64,000 nt of DNA from RUG563 sp045589355 (GTDB taxonomy: Bacteria; Bacillota; Clostridia; Christensenellales; Aristaeellaceae), in NCBI GenBank assembly GCA_045589355.1, contig JAZNOW010000027.1, forward strand, positions 74,992-138,991, in the 5' to 3' direction. Shown here piece after piece: positions 33,003 through 42,078 of this stretch. The notes beneath the pieces were generated by a model. It was not told where the DNA came from and did no database searches. It saw only the letters and a program-made list of their open reading frames with translations. How positions within the stretch are numbered: the first letter of the stretch is position 1; every line of letters begins with the position of its first letter. The position numbers and the translations under genes were made by a program.

Positions 33003-33953
33003 ATGCAAGCGAAAATTATGTTGCTGCCTTCGTCTTCCAAAGGGAAAACGCTGTGCAGCTATGCAGAAGAGTTGTTTCTGGAAATATCGGCTTCCTTTGG
33101 GCACAGCCTGAATACCATCCGCGAAAAAATCGGCGAAGATTCCATTCGCCTTTTTGATGTGCCTCTGACCCAGGAAACGGCTGATGCATGCAAAAAATGC
33201 AATGCCGTTTTTCTGGCAGATAGCGATTGCCCGGGCAGCCGGGATTTGTATCAGACACTGTCCGTACCCCTTCGCATCCGCTCCTTCTGCATACCCGATT
33301 CGCTTGCCACCTCTTCCGCTCCAAAGCGGCACATGTATTTTTGTCATGCCACAGCACTGGATCAGGACACGGTGTTTGCCGCTGTTCGTCAGGCTCTTCA
33401 GCTGGCTGCCGATCAGGATGTGGCGTTTTGCCATGTTTCCCCCACCGGCAACCACCGCTTTGCCTGGGAAGCCAACATCAAAGAAAACCTCAAGCGCTAT
33501 CCCACCCTTTCCTGGACTGCCCTTTCCGCCCCCGACGCCATCCGGCGCATCATTGAAGCCCCCTGGAATGTTGGAGTAATGCTGTGCCCGCCTTATGCCG
33601 GCAGCATTCTGGAAAGCTGCGCCACTACCCTTTTTCCCTATCCCGGCCTGCAATATGATTGGGGTGTAAATGATACGCTGGGCATCTTTGCCCCCCGTCT
33701 CACCTGTGATGCTTCCGGCATGCCAGAGCCTTTTGCCGTTGCCTATGCCGTAGCACGGATGCTGCGCACCACCCTGCGCATGAACCGGGAAGCTGCCTGC
33801 CTGGAAGCTGCTGTGAACAATGTGCTCATTTCCGGCTGGCGCACCCCCGGCATGGCGTCCGAAGGGCAGACCACGGATGGCAACCACATCATTCAGCTCA
33901 TTTGCGAACAGCTGGCTGTTGCCGGTGAATTTCTCTATAAAGGGGACCGCTGA
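33003..33953 (+). CDS. Degenerate isocitrate/isopropylmalate dehydrogenase-like protein
   Basis: A 316-residue protein that follows the outline of the IDH/IPMDH fold (PLTQETADACKKCNAVFLAD; LKRYPTLSWTALSAPDAIRRII; MPEPFAVAYAVARMLRTTLRMN). The functional residues appear lost. The DKANVL segment with the catalytic Lys reads CHVSPTGN, the GDILSDE metal site reads AGSILESCATT, and the EPxHGSAPD cofactor loop reads FAPRLTCDASG. It is probably a pseudoenzyme or has another activity. The ribosome site is weak (AAGG). The next ATG shares one base with its stop. Homology is my reading of patterns, not a search. Confidence 0.55.
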   Translation: MQAKIMLLPSSSKGKTLCSYAEELFLEISASFGHSLNTIREKIGEDSIRLFDVPLTQETADACKKCNAVFLADSDCPGSRDLYQTLSVPLRIRSFCIPDSLATSSAPKRHMYFCHATALDQDTVFAAVRQALQLAADQDVAFCHVSPTGNHRFAWEANIKENLKRYPTLSWTALSAPDAIRRIIEAPWNVGVMLCPPYAGSILESCATTLFPYPGLQYDWGVNDTLGIFAPRLTCDASGMPEPFAVAYAVARMLRTTLRMNREAACLEAAVNNVLISGWRTPGMASEGQTTDGNHIIQLICEQLAVAGEFLYKGDR

Positions 33954-35056
33954 TGAATATTCTCTTTCCCGATTATGAAAACTGCGGCGTAAACGTGGTC
34001 CATTCCATCGCAAATGCCTGCGGCATGACGCCTTTTCACAAAACGCATCCCTTTGTGGATGCGCTTTTGCAAAAGAAGAAATATAAAAACATCATTCTGA
34101 TGCTGTTTGACGGCATGGGCGTGGACCTGATTGAAAAAACCTTGCCGCCGGACGCGTTCCTTCGTAAGCACATGGCGCACCGGCTTTCCTCCGTTTTTCC
34201 TTCCACCACCACCTGCGCCACCACCGCCATTGAATGTGGCCAAATGCCCTGCGAACACGCCTGGCTTGGGTGGACCCTCCGCTTCAAGCAAATCAGCAAA
34301 AGCGTGGATGTCTATACCAACCAGGATGCAGATAATGGCACCATGGCCGCCGATTATTATGTGGGAGAAAGGTACATTCCCCGAAATTTCATTTACTCCC
34401 ATATCAATCAGGCAGGCAAATACCGGGCATGCTCCGTTTCTGCCTTTGGGGATATCCGCATCAAAAAGCTGCCCGAACTTTTTGAAAATGTTCTGGCGCT
34501 GGCCAAGGATGATGTGCCCCGCTACATCTATGCCTACTGGCATGAACCGGACAGCACCATGCACCGCCATGGCTGTTATCACACAAAGAGCATCGGCCAG
34601 CTGTGCGATATCAACGACCGCACCGAAAAGCTGGCTTCCCAGCTGCCGGAAGATACTTTGCTTCTTCTGACGGCGGATCACGGGCTGATCGATGCCGATA
34701 TCCGCTACCTGGACGATTATCCGGACATTATGCAACTGCTTCGCTGGGATGCCACCATGGAGCTGCGCGCCCTTTCCTTCCACGTGAAGGAAGATTGCGT
34801 TTCCCGTTTCCCCGCCGTTTTCAAAAAGCATTTCGGTGATCATTTCCTGCTGGTGGACCAGGCAGAATTTATCCAAAGATTTTTAGGCCCCGGCCAACCC
34901 CGACCGGATGTGTACGATTTTGTCGGAGATTATGTGGCCATTTCCCTGGATGAAATGACGCTGATGAACCATCGGCCCTCCTTCCTGCAAATCGGCCATC
35001 ACGCAGGGCTGACGGCCCAGGAAATGCAAGTACCGCTGATCGTCGCTAAAAACTGA
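33953..35056 (+). CDS. Alkaline-phosphatase-superfamily nucleotide pyrophosphatase/phosphodiesterase
   Basis: A 367-residue protein. The nucleophile Thr lies in FPSTTTCATT (about residue 85), with metal ligands in LMLFDGMGVDL (about 48), YWHEPDSTMHRHG (about 200), LLTADHGLID (about 238) and GHHAGLT near the C terminus. This is the NPP/PglZ-like layout. No signal peptide is visible, so it acts in the cytosol unless exported another way. Translationally coupled to the dehydrogenase-like gene (TGATG). Last gene of the run. Confidence 0.88.
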   Translation: MNILFPDYENCGVNVVHSIANACGMTPFHKTHPFVDALLQKKKYKNIILMLFDGMGVDLIEKTLPPDAFLRKHMAHRLSSVFPSTTTCATTAIECGQMPCEHAWLGWTLRFKQISKSVDVYTNQDADNGTMAADYYVGERYIPRNFIYSHINQAGKYRACSVSAFGDIRIKKLPELFENVLALAKDDVPRYIYAYWHEPDSTMHRHGCYHTKSIGQLCDINDRTEKLASQLPEDTLLLLTADHGLIDADIRYLDDYPDIMQLLRWDATMELRALSFHVKEDCVSRFPAVFKKHFGDHFLLVDQAEFIQRFLGPGQPRPDVYDFVGDYVAISLDEMTLMNHRPSFLQIGHHAGLTAQEMQVPLIVAKN

Positions 35057-35137
35057 AGAAAAGCAGACATACAGGCTGAGTGATGAAAAGGAAGAATGTA
35101 TTCTTCACATACAGACATATATGAAAGAAGTATCAAA

Positions 35138-35497
35138 ATGAAAAAACTTCATTCAAAGCAATTAAAAATCATCCGAATTCTGATAATCATCAGTGGAATA
35201 CTTATCAGCTTTTGTATCTGGTTATTTTTACCAAATGCAATTAAAAACAATGCTCTTTATCATGTAGGTAATGGGAAATACGGTTCAAAAACGGGAATGC
35301 TGTTGATTGCGTTAATACCTTTGTTTGGATTTATTCCTTGCCGTACAGGTGAAGAAATCCATACTGAAAATCCAGTTGAACAAACTGAATTGCAGGAAAC
35401 ATCAGACAAAAGAGCAGAGGAAATTCAGCTTGCTATTGCTCTGTTTTGTACTGTAACGGCATGCCTTGTTATGCTTGGTGGACTTTACTTTTGCTGA
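35138..35497 (+). CDS. DUF1648-like small membrane protein, AT-rich
   Basis: A 119-residue protein with three predicted membrane segments (IIRILIIISGILISFCIWLFL; MLLIALIPLFGFI; IQLAIALFCTVTACLVMLGGLYF). The stretch between the first two (LPNAIKNNALYHVGNGKYGSK) resembles the DUF1648 core of SdpI-type immunity proteins (LPxxIPxHxNxxGxxxxxxxK). The gene and about 250 bases after it are far more AT-rich than everything around, with codons such as TTA and AAA that neighbours avoid. This suggests recent arrival. A weak GAAAGAAG site precedes the ATG. Confidence 0.6.
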   Translation: MKKLHSKQLKIIRILIIISGILISFCIWLFLPNAIKNNALYHVGNGKYGSKTGMLLIALIPLFGFIPCRTGEEIHTENPVEQTELQETSDKRAEEIQLAIALFCTVTACLVMLGGLYFC

Positions 35498-35667
35498 TAT
35501 GCGAAACTGTGGCTGTAATGGTGTGTTGAATAAGAAAAATCACATGATAGTGACAAGAAGCCAATCCAAAGGTTTGTACTGTAGATCAAATATCGCTTCA
35601 TTTAGTGAGAGAGTGCAATTCGTCGCACAGTATCTTCAGATTGCGTTTGTACCTCAGCATAAGCAAA
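35498..35667. other. AT-rich intergenic stretch without recognisable gene
   Basis: An AT-rich non-coding stretch between the DUF1648-like gene and a terminator. Short open frames here lack ribosome sites. No inverted-repeat ends, target-site duplications or tRNA remnants were seen, so the mobile source of this patch is not identified. Confidence 0.5.
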
Positions 35668-35699
35668 AGAGCATTCAAACATTGAATGCTCTTTTTTGT
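35668..35699 (+). terminator. Terminator downstream of the DUF1648-like gene
   Basis: A perfect 11-bp stem (35668-35678 with 35682-35692), a 3-base loop and TTTTT. Confidence 0.82.
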
Positions 35700-35749
35700 T
35701 AATGGATAAAATATTCCTTAGTAATCTTGCACCCATAATGACTGCTTTT

Positions 35750-38083
35750 TTATTTTCTTTCCATCAGCGCTTTTCTCAGCTTATTTTCCGGAAAAGCCGG
35801 CAGCAGCTGAAGGCACAAAACCGTCATATCATCCTGCGGCGCACCGCCGGAACGGTTGATGGCATCCTCCAGCACACGCTCCGCCATTTCCTGCGGGCTT
35901 TCTTCCAGATGCCGCTGCAAGAGCGTCATGATCTCTTCTTCCCCCGCATATAAGTCTACAATGCCGTCTGTGAACAGAAGAAGCCGGTCCCCTTCTCCAA
36001 GCGTGATCCTTTCTTCCGCAGGCATTACATGCTCCATAATCCCCAGCGGCAATGCCGCCCCGCAGAGCCATCGTATCCTCTGGCCCTGAATCATAACACT
36101 GCCCACTGCCCCCAGCTTGTTCAGCTGCATTTCGCCCGTCCACAAATCCACCAGGCACATATCCACCGTGGCAAAAATTTCGCCGCCGGTAGCATTGAGC
36201 ATGGCCCCGTTTACTGCCCGCATCGCCTGCTTTGTGGTATAGCCCGCTTCCATGCAGCCATGCAGCATCTGCAGGGTTTTTCTGCTTTCTGCCTGCGCAT
36301 TTTTTCCATGGCCCATCCCATCGCTGACAGCGGCAAGCAGCCTGCATCCGGGCAAGGTGCGAATCAGAACGGCATCTCCGTTCTGCAGCGCTACACCTTC
36401 TTCGCCACCCATGGCACAGGCTGAAGCCTGGCCGCATACTGCCTGAAAAACAGCCGCTTCTTCCATCATGACTTTCGTAGCATTCTGCTCCGTCACCTGA
36501 AGATGGACGCCCAGGTATACGCCCAATTGCTTTGCCATCTTTTCCCCCATCACCGGATGCAGCGCCACCGTATCGCACTGCACACACACCTGCATATGCC
36601 CGTCAATGCATTTTACATAAGCCACTGTGCCACAAAAATGCATTTTCCTCAGCGCTTCCTCCGCTCTTTGCATCCATTCTCTTTCTTCCTCATGAAACTG
36701 CAGCCCTTCCATGCTGATCAGCTGCGCCGCCTGGCTGAGGGCAAGCAAATGCCCCTCCAGCATCTTCTTTTCATATTCTGCCATCCATACCCGCTGCAAT
36801 TCCTGTTTTCGTTTTTCCAGCACATCCGTCAGGATATCCGGAATCCTGGAAATGCGGCAACAATGGGAAAAATATTGGTTGATCCGGTTCAGGTCCATCT
36901 CCGTACCGGCAACGATCTTCTCCATACCCTTCTTTGTTTTCTCATAATCATCACGCCAGCAGATGGGCAGCTGCTCACACCGGTCACACAGCCTTTCTGC
37001 CACCGCTTCACTATCGTTCGGAATATCCACCTCCATAGGCCGTACATCCGGCAATGCATCTGTCAGCCGCCCGATGGCCCCCACCCAGCGCTGCATGCGC
37101 ATTCTCAGGTAGGCATTCTCCCTTGGTTTCATCCACTGCATGCGGTTTACAAAGGCCAGCAGCGCTTCCTCGTTTCGCTTTGGAAGCAGGCAAAAAAGTG
37201 CGCTCCCAATCACCACATTCCATAAGAAGAGTGCCGGAATGTTTTTCATCACAAGATACGCAATACATACGCCGCAAAACAAATAGCCTCCGCTGCACAG
37301 CAGCTTGTTTTTCCGCTTGAAACATCCGGCCATCAGCCCCATCAAAGGCATCACCATCATGTACAGCCCATGCTGACCGGCGCATAATATGGCCAAACCG
37401 GACCCGATTCCGGCAACTGCCCCTGCCTGTGCACCGCAAAGCCAGGCCGCCGTGCAAATAACAAAAAAGCCGGCACTCACTCCAAGGTTTACGCCAAACA
37501 CGCTTATCCTGGCCGCACCGCAAAGCAGTATCACAGCAACAGTGGAAAGGCAAAGCAGATCATCTTCATTCATTTCTTTTGTCAAAGTGGTCCACCGCCG
37601 GATGGCCGGCATGCAGCCAAGGCTCAACGCACCGCCTGCAAGCCTTCTGATCAGCAAAAATTCATCTTCTCCACCACCGGAAAGAAAAATACATATCAGC
37701 ACCGCCATGCTCAAAACAAGATACAGGCTTTGCTGTTTCTTCAGCGGACGCCTGATCAGCAGAACAAGGAAAAGAAAAACAATCCCCTGTATCCATTCCG
37801 CTTCGATTCCCCATATCCATTGGAGCAGCAGGCTGAGCGCCATACTGGCAATGGCCCCCTTGGGGCATCGTCCGCTTTCCGAAAGATGCGCCATCAGATA
37901 CGCCAGTGCAAAGTAGGACGGCAGCGCAAAAAACTGCGCCAGGCTCATCCCTAAAAGGCACAGCATTCCCGGCAAGTACGCTTTCATATCCCGAAAACGC
38001 AGATGGCCGGACAGCGTTCCATTCGCATTTCCTTTTTCGCTTCTCTTCTGCCTTTCCTGGGCATAGCCCGTTACCTGCTCCAC
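35750..38083 (-). CDS. spoIIE: Stage II sporulation protein E, PP2C-type phosphatase
   Basis: A 777-residue protein. About ten membrane segments fill residues 30-300. A central regulatory region follows, then a PP2C-type serine phosphatase domain: LLAAVSDGMGHGKNAQAES near residue 575, VDMCLVDLWTGEMQLNKLGAVGS near 660, and LLLFTDGIVDLYAGEEE near 725, with the metal-binding Asp residues. SpoIIE dephosphorylates SpoIIAA at the polar septum to activate SigF. It is slightly shorter than the roughly 830 of Bacillus. The start is a GTG at 38083 with AAAGGAGAGG 8 bases upstream. Confidence 0.94.
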   Translation of the reverse strand: MEQVTGYAQERQKRSEKGNANGTLSGHLRFRDMKAYLPGMLCLLGMSLAQFFALPSYFALAYLMAHLSESGRCPKGAIASMALSLLLQWIWGIEAEWIQGIVFLFLVLLIRRPLKKQQSLYLVLSMAVLICIFLSGGGEDEFLLIRRLAGGALSLGCMPAIRRWTTLTKEMNEDDLLCLSTVAVILLCGAARISVFGVNLGVSAGFFVICTAAWLCGAQAGAVAGIGSGLAILCAGQHGLYMMVMPLMGLMAGCFKRKNKLLCSGGYLFCGVCIAYLVMKNIPALFLWNVVIGSALFCLLPKRNEEALLAFVNRMQWMKPRENAYLRMRMQRWVGAIGRLTDALPDVRPMEVDIPNDSEAVAERLCDRCEQLPICWRDDYEKTKKGMEKIVAGTEMDLNRINQYFSHCCRISRIPDILTDVLEKRKQELQRVWMAEYEKKMLEGHLLALSQAAQLISMEGLQFHEEEREWMQRAEEALRKMHFCGTVAYVKCIDGHMQVCVQCDTVALHPVMGEKMAKQLGVYLGVHLQVTEQNATKVMMEEAAVFQAVCGQASACAMGGEEGVALQNGDAVLIRTLPGCRLLAAVSDGMGHGKNAQAESRKTLQMLHGCMEAGYTTKQAMRAVNGAMLNATGGEIFATVDMCLVDLWTGEMQLNKLGAVGSVMIQGQRIRWLCGAALPLGIMEHVMPAEERITLGEGDRLLLFTDGIVDLYAGEEEIMTLLQRHLEESPQEMAERVLEDAINRSGGAPQDDMTVLCLQLLPAFPENKLRKALMERK

Positions 38084-38171
38084 CTGAACCTCTCCTTTCG
38101 TCGTATAGAATCATTATGTCGTTCCACCGATACGGCATCTGTCGTTTTTCTATGCAGAAGAAATCGAATAA

Positions 38172-38198
38172 TGAAAAAAGAGGAGGTTGCCCTCCCCT
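38172..38198 (-). terminator. Terminator after the SH3 protein gene
   Basis: An 8-bp stem with one G-T pair (38179-38186 with 38191-38198) followed by TTTTT on the minus strand. Confidence 0.7.
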
Positions 38199-38206
38199 TT
38201 TTGTAT

Positions 38207-38911
38207 TTACTTTTGCTTGACCAGGAAATAGGTGCTCACATAGCCTGTTCGGCCATCTTCCAGCTGTACGCGGCTCCAGTTCACGCCTTCTTCCAGAACG
38301 GTTACCACCGTACCCACTTTCAGGGTGTCCAGCACTTTTGTTTTCATGCCGGGATAGAGCCGGAAGTTCACGATGCTGCCGCCGTTGATGTTCTTCAACT
38401 TTGCAGTATAGGGCTTTTCCACAGGCTTGGTATAGCTGGGTGCTTTGGACGCAGAAAGGTATTTGCTGCTCATGTAGCCGGTGTTTTCGCCCACCTGTAC
38501 CTGATGCCAGCCGTTTCCCTTCTTCAATACCTTCACGGCCGTACCGATGGGATAGGACGTGATGATGTCCGTGTTGGTGCCGGGGCCCTTGCGCAGGTTC
38601 AGGCCGATGCCGGTATTGGTGCGCACATACATGGTGCTGTCCGCCTGAGCGGAAGAGAGGAACTTGCTCATCATAAAGCCATCCTTGCCGTCCACCTTTA
38701 CCTTGTACCATTCACCGTTCTTTTCCACGATTTCGATCCAGGTTCCGGTGGGATACTGGCCCAGTACTTTGGCTTCCAGGGAGGCCTTCTCCCTCAGGTT
38801 CAGCCCGCCGCCCTTTACGGTGGCATATTCGCTGGCCCAGGCGCCGGTAAAGGGCGCAGCCGTCATGGCAGCAGCCAGCATTACAGCGGCAATTTTCTTT
38901 TGCGGTTTCAT
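38207..38911 (-). CDS. Secreted protein with three bacterial SH3 domains
   Basis: A 234-residue protein with a signal peptide (KIAAVMLAAAMTAAPFTGAWA). Three SH3_3-type repeats follow: GGGLNLREKASLEAKVLG...GFMMSKFL (about 33-85), GIGLNLRKGPGTNTDIITS...GYMSSKYL (about 100-150) and GGSIVNFRLYPGMKTKVLD...GYVSTYFL (about 175-230). Such domains bind cell-wall peptides. No catalytic domain is attached, so it may be a wall-binding or structural protein. GGAGGAG precedes the ATG. Confidence 0.88.
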   Translation of the reverse strand: MKPQKKIAAVMLAAAMTAAPFTGAWASEYATVKGGGLNLREKASLEAKVLGQYPTGTWIEIVEKNGEWYKVKVDGKDGFMMSKFLSSAQADSTMYVRTNTGIGLNLRKGPGTNTDIITSYPIGTAVKVLKKGNGWHQVQVGENTGYMSSKYLSASKAPSYTKPVEKPYTAKLKNINGGSIVNFRLYPGMKTKVLDTLKVGTVVTVLEEGVNWSRVQLEDGRTGYVSTYFLVKQK

Positions 38912-39176
38912 TGTGTTTCTCCTCCTTCGGTGTTTTCGTGTATCAGCTTTTGCTGTACACCCCAAAGACGGTGCAGCCGGCCCCTTTTATCCGCATTTTT
39001 TCCGGTAACAATTTCCATTTCGGGCTGTGTTTTCGCTTTGTTTCCATTTTTCTCCAGGCCGTTTTCAAATACCCGTTGTTCCATCCATCTTCCGTTATTT
39101 TTCGATGGCATATTTTCCCTTCTGCACATTATGCCCATTTTCCTGATGATTTTCCATTTTCTCTTTGCCAAACCAC
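38912..39176. other. Intergenic region between divergent SH3 and methyltransferase genes
   Basis: About 265 bases upstream of the SH3 gene and before the methyltransferase promoter. A minus-strand open frame of 87 codons ends on the SH3 start codon, but it has a TTG start with no ribosome site and is very basic; I do not call it a gene. No clear promoter for the SH3 gene was found. Confidence 0.4.
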
Positions 39177-39205
39177 TTGAAAGCCCTTTTTCGGCATGAT
39201 ATAAT
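39177..39205 (+). promoter_or_regulatory. SigA-type promoter of the methyltransferase/rluA/tgt unit
   Basis: TTGAAA (39177-39182), a 17-base spacer and TATAAT (39200-39205), with TGA before the -10 (extended -10). Confidence 0.78.
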
Positions 39206-39242
39206 ACAAATTGGTGTATTACGGCTGAAAGGAAGGCTGTTT

Positions 39243-40100
39243 ATGTTTATTGCATCCGGATGGAAGGATTTTGAAGTGCTGGACACCGGCAACGGTGAAA
39301 AGCTGGAGCGCTGGGGGGATTATCTCCTTGCCCGGCCGGACCCTCAGGTGATCTGGCCTTGCCAGAATGAACGGCAGTGGCAAAAGGCACACGCCCACTA
39401 TACCCGCTCCGAACGGGGCGGCGGTGCCTGGGATTTCCGGGAAAAGCTGCCGGAAAAATGGGTGGTCACCTATGAAGGGTTAAAGTTCTATGTTCGTCCC
39501 ACCGGCTTCAAGCATACCGGCCTTTTCCCTGAACAGGCCGCCAACTGGGATGCCATGGCCGGTATGATCAAAAAGCGTCCCGGCGCCCGTGTGCTGAACC
39601 TGTTTGCCTATACCGGCGGTGCCACCCTTGCCTGCGCTGCAGCCGGTGCCCATGTCACCCATGTGGATGCCGCAAAGGGCATGGTGCAGTGGGCCAAGGA
39701 AAACAGGGAACTGTCCGGCCTGCCTGAAACCAGCTTCCGCTTCATTGTGGAAGATGCCGTTGCCTTCGTGAAAAGGGAAATCCGCCGGGGCAATAAATAC
39801 GACGGCATCGTGATGGACCCACCCAGTTACGGCCGCGGCCCCACCGGCGAAGTGTGGAAACTGGAAAACGAACTGTACGGCCTTGTGGAAACATGCGCCC
39901 AGGTGCTGTCGGATGATCCTTTGTTCTTCTTCATCAACAGCTACACCACCGGCTTCCAGCCTGCCGTGCTGCAAAACATCCTGGAAAAATGCGTATCCTC
40001 CCGCTTTGGCGGCGTGATCGATTCTCAGGAACTTTGTCTTCCCGTCCGTTCCGGCGGCGTGCTCCCCTGCGGGGCCACCGGCCGCTGGATGAATAAATGA
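39243..40100 (+). CDS. Class I SAM-dependent methyltransferase (RlmI/RlmK-like rRNA type)
   Basis: A 285-residue methyltransferase. KHTGLFPEQAANWD and VLNLFAYTGGATLACAAAGAHVTHVDAAKG (SAM site, about residues 120-150) and GIVMDPPSYGRGPTGEVWKLE (catalytic DPPxYG block) match the RlmI/RlmK C-terminal domain. The PUA domain of RlmI is missing. The probable product is a methylated base in 23S rRNA. AAGGAAGG fixes the ATG at 39243. Clustered with two other RNA-modification genes. Confidence 0.87.
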   Translation: MFIASGWKDFEVLDTGNGEKLERWGDYLLARPDPQVIWPCQNERQWQKAHAHYTRSERGGGAWDFREKLPEKWVVTYEGLKFYVRPTGFKHTGLFPEQAANWDAMAGMIKKRPGARVLNLFAYTGGATLACAAAGAHVTHVDAAKGMVQWAKENRELSGLPETSFRFIVEDAVAFVKREIRRGNKYDGIVMDPPSYGRGPTGEVWKLENELYGLVETCAQVLSDDPLFFFINSYTTGFQPAVLQNILEKCVSSRFGGVIDSQELCLPVRSGGVLPCGATGRWMNK

Positions 40101-40119
40101 TTTTTTGAGGTGAATTGCC

Positions 40120-40845
40120 ATGGAAAAGCCCAGCATCCTCTTTGAAGATAATCATGTGATCGTGGCTGTTAAAAAGCCCAATCAGCTGACACAGTCCGAC
40201 GCCACCGGCGACGAAAGCCTGCTGGATCAGATCAAGGCCTATGTAAAAGAAACCTACAATAAGCCCGGTGAAGCCTACATCGGCCTGGTTCACCGGATGG
40301 ATCGTCCCGTGGGGGGCTTGCTGGTGTTTGCCCGTACCAGCAAAGCGGCTTCCCGCCTGTCCGAACAGGTGCGTGTACATGAACTGAACCGCCAGTATGT
40401 GTGCGTGGTGGAAGGCGACGCGCCGGACCAGTTCACTTATGTGGATTATCTGGTAAAGGACGAAGAAAACAACCGCGTTTCCGTCGTTCCTTCTTATCGC
40501 AAAGCGGAAGGCAAGGAGGCCATCCTGCATGGCCGCACCATTGCAAGACGCGACGGCCTGTCTTTGGTAGCCATTCAGCTGGAGACCGGCCGTGCACATC
40601 AGATCCGTGTGCAGATGCAGCATCACGGCTATCCCCTGTGGGGCGATAACCGCTACGGCAACGGCAAGCGTGGCCAGCAGATTGCCCTGTGGGGCTTCCG
40701 GCTGTCCTTTGCCCATCCCATCAGCAAAGAGCAGATGCTCTTTATGGCCCCCACCCCAGATGCCAAGCCCTGGATCTTCTTTGAACGTGAGCTGCGTGGG
40801 CTGGAATCCATCTGGCCCCAGATCAAGCCTGCCGTCGCCCAATAA
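40120..40845 (+). CDS. RluA-family RNA pseudouridine synthase
   Basis: A 241-residue synthase with the catalytic Asp in LVHRMDRPVGGLLVFARTSKAAS (about residue 60), QLETGRAHQIRVQMQHHGYPLWGD (about 155) and a short C-terminal tail. No S4 domain is present, so it belongs to the short RluA/TruC-like group. The target (23S rRNA or tRNA) is not resolved. It follows the methyltransferase by 19 bases. Confidence 0.9.
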   Translation: MEKPSILFEDNHVIVAVKKPNQLTQSDATGDESLLDQIKAYVKETYNKPGEAYIGLVHRMDRPVGGLLVFARTSKAASRLSEQVRVHELNRQYVCVVEGDAPDQFTYVDYLVKDEENNRVSVVPSYRKAEGKEAILHGRTIARRDGLSLVAIQLETGRAHQIRVQMQHHGYPLWGDNRYGNGKRGQQIALWGFRLSFAHPISKEQMLFMAPTPDAKPWIFFERELRGLESIWPQIKPAVAQ

Positions 40846-40863
40846 TTTATGCTGAGGTAAAAC

Positions 40864-41991
40864 ATGAGCAATCCTGTCACCTTTGAACTGATCAAAACCT
40901 GTAAGCAATCCGGCGCCCGTCTTGGTGTGGTGCACACCCCTCACGGCGATATTCCCACTCCCATCTATATGCCGGTGGGCACTCAGGCCACCGTCAAGGC
41001 CATGACCCCCCGGGAAATGACGGAAATCGGCACCAAGATCATGCTGTCCAATACTTATCACCTGCACCTGCGCCCCGGCGAAGAACTGGTAAAAGAAGCG
41101 GGCGGCATCCATAAATTCATGAGCTGGGATAAGCCGGTCCTCACCGACAGCGGCGGGTTCCAGGTGTTTTCTCTGGCTGCCCTTCGCAAGATCACCGAGG
41201 AAGGCGTTTCCTTCCGCAGCCACCTGGACGGCAGCAAGCGGTTCATCAGCCCCGAAGTATCCATGGATATTCAGATGGCGCTGGGCAGCGATATTGCCAT
41301 GGCCTTTGACGTGTGCTCCCCCTACCCCTGCGATCACCGCACCGCGGAAGAAGCCATGCACCGCACCCACCGCTGGGCAGAACGCTGCAAAAAGCATCAT
41401 ACCCGCCAGGATCAGGCGCTGTTCGGCATTGTGCAGGGTGCTTTCTATGAAGACCTGCGCATCGAAAGCGCCAAGACACTGGCCGATATGGATTTCCCCG
41501 GCTATGGCATCGGCGGCCTTAGCGTTGGCGAACCCAAGCCCATCATGTATGACATGCTGGAAAAAATCGAGCCCTATATGCCGAAGAACAAACCCCGTTA
41601 CCTGATGGGCGTTGGCACGCCGGATTGTTTCCTGGAAGGCGTACTCCGCGGCGTGGATATGTTCGACTGCGTGCTGGCCACCCGCATTGCCAGAAACGGC
41701 ACCTGCTTCACCAAGAACGGCCGTCTGGTGATCCGCAACGCCACCTACGCCCATGACTTCGGCCCCATCGAAGAAGGCTGCGATTGTTATGCCTGCCAGA
41801 ATTTCAGCCGCGCTTATATCCGCCACCTCTTCAAGGCTCAGGAAATTACCGGCGGAAGGCTTGCTTCCATCCACAACCTGCGCTTCCTCATCCGCATGAT
41901 GGAAGAGATCCGCCAGGCTATCCTGGAAGACCGGTTCCTGGACTATCGCAAGTCCTTCTACGAAAATTATGACATGACCCGCAATTTCTGA
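40864..41991 (+). CDS. tgt: Queuine tRNA-ribosyltransferase
   Basis: A 375-residue tRNA-guanine transglycosylase. PTPIYMPVGTQATVKAMTP at the N terminus, LTDSGGFQVFSLA with an active-site Asp (about residue 93), GGLSVGEP (about 217), RYLMGVGTPDCFLEGV and the zinc ligands CDCYACQNF...IRHL (C-terminal) are all intact. It inserts queuine or preQ1 at tRNA position 34. No other queuosine gene is nearby. A terminator follows. Confidence 0.95.
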   Translation: MSNPVTFELIKTCKQSGARLGVVHTPHGDIPTPIYMPVGTQATVKAMTPREMTEIGTKIMLSNTYHLHLRPGEELVKEAGGIHKFMSWDKPVLTDSGGFQVFSLAALRKITEEGVSFRSHLDGSKRFISPEVSMDIQMALGSDIAMAFDVCSPYPCDHRTAEEAMHRTHRWAERCKKHHTRQDQALFGIVQGAFYEDLRIESAKTLADMDFPGYGIGGLSVGEPKPIMYDMLEKIEPYMPKNKPRYLMGVGTPDCFLEGVLRGVDMFDCVLATRIARNGTCFTKNGRLVIRNATYAHDFGPIEEGCDCYACQNFSRAYIRHLFKAQEITGGRLASIHNLRFLIRMMEEIRQAILEDRFLDYRKSFYENYDMTRNF

Positions 41992-41998
41992 TATACTC

Positions 41999-42030
41999 AA
42001 AACGCTGCTTTCCCGGCAGCGTTTTTCTTT
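41999..42030 (+). terminator. Terminator after tgt
   Basis: A 10-bp stem (41999-42008 with 42016-42025) followed by TTTTC and further T. Confidence 0.82.
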
Positions 42031-42078
42031 TATCAAAACATCTTCGTAAATTTTTTAATGTTTTTCGTTAATTTCTTG

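Noticed and set aside
31602..34013. An 803-codon minus-strand open frame opposite the capA-like and dehydrogenase-like genes
   Set aside because: The plus-strand genes have good motifs and ribosome sites, while this frame has neither.
35498..35702. Remnant of a transposase or integrase in the AT-rich patch
   Set aside because: No reading frame of meaningful length, terminal repeats or motif could be found; the high AT alone does not show a mobile element.
38084..38160. Spo0A boxes upstream of spoIIE
   Set aside because: TGTCGTT occurs twice (38117-38123 and 38140-38146) and CGACGAA once, but none matches TGNCGAA fully and no clear promoter could be placed, so it is not called.
38908..39171. 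An 87-codon minus-strand frame ending exactly on the SH3 gene start
   Set aside because: The ATGA overlap is suggestive, but the start is a TTG without a ribosome site, and the Lys/Asn-rich sequence matches nothing.
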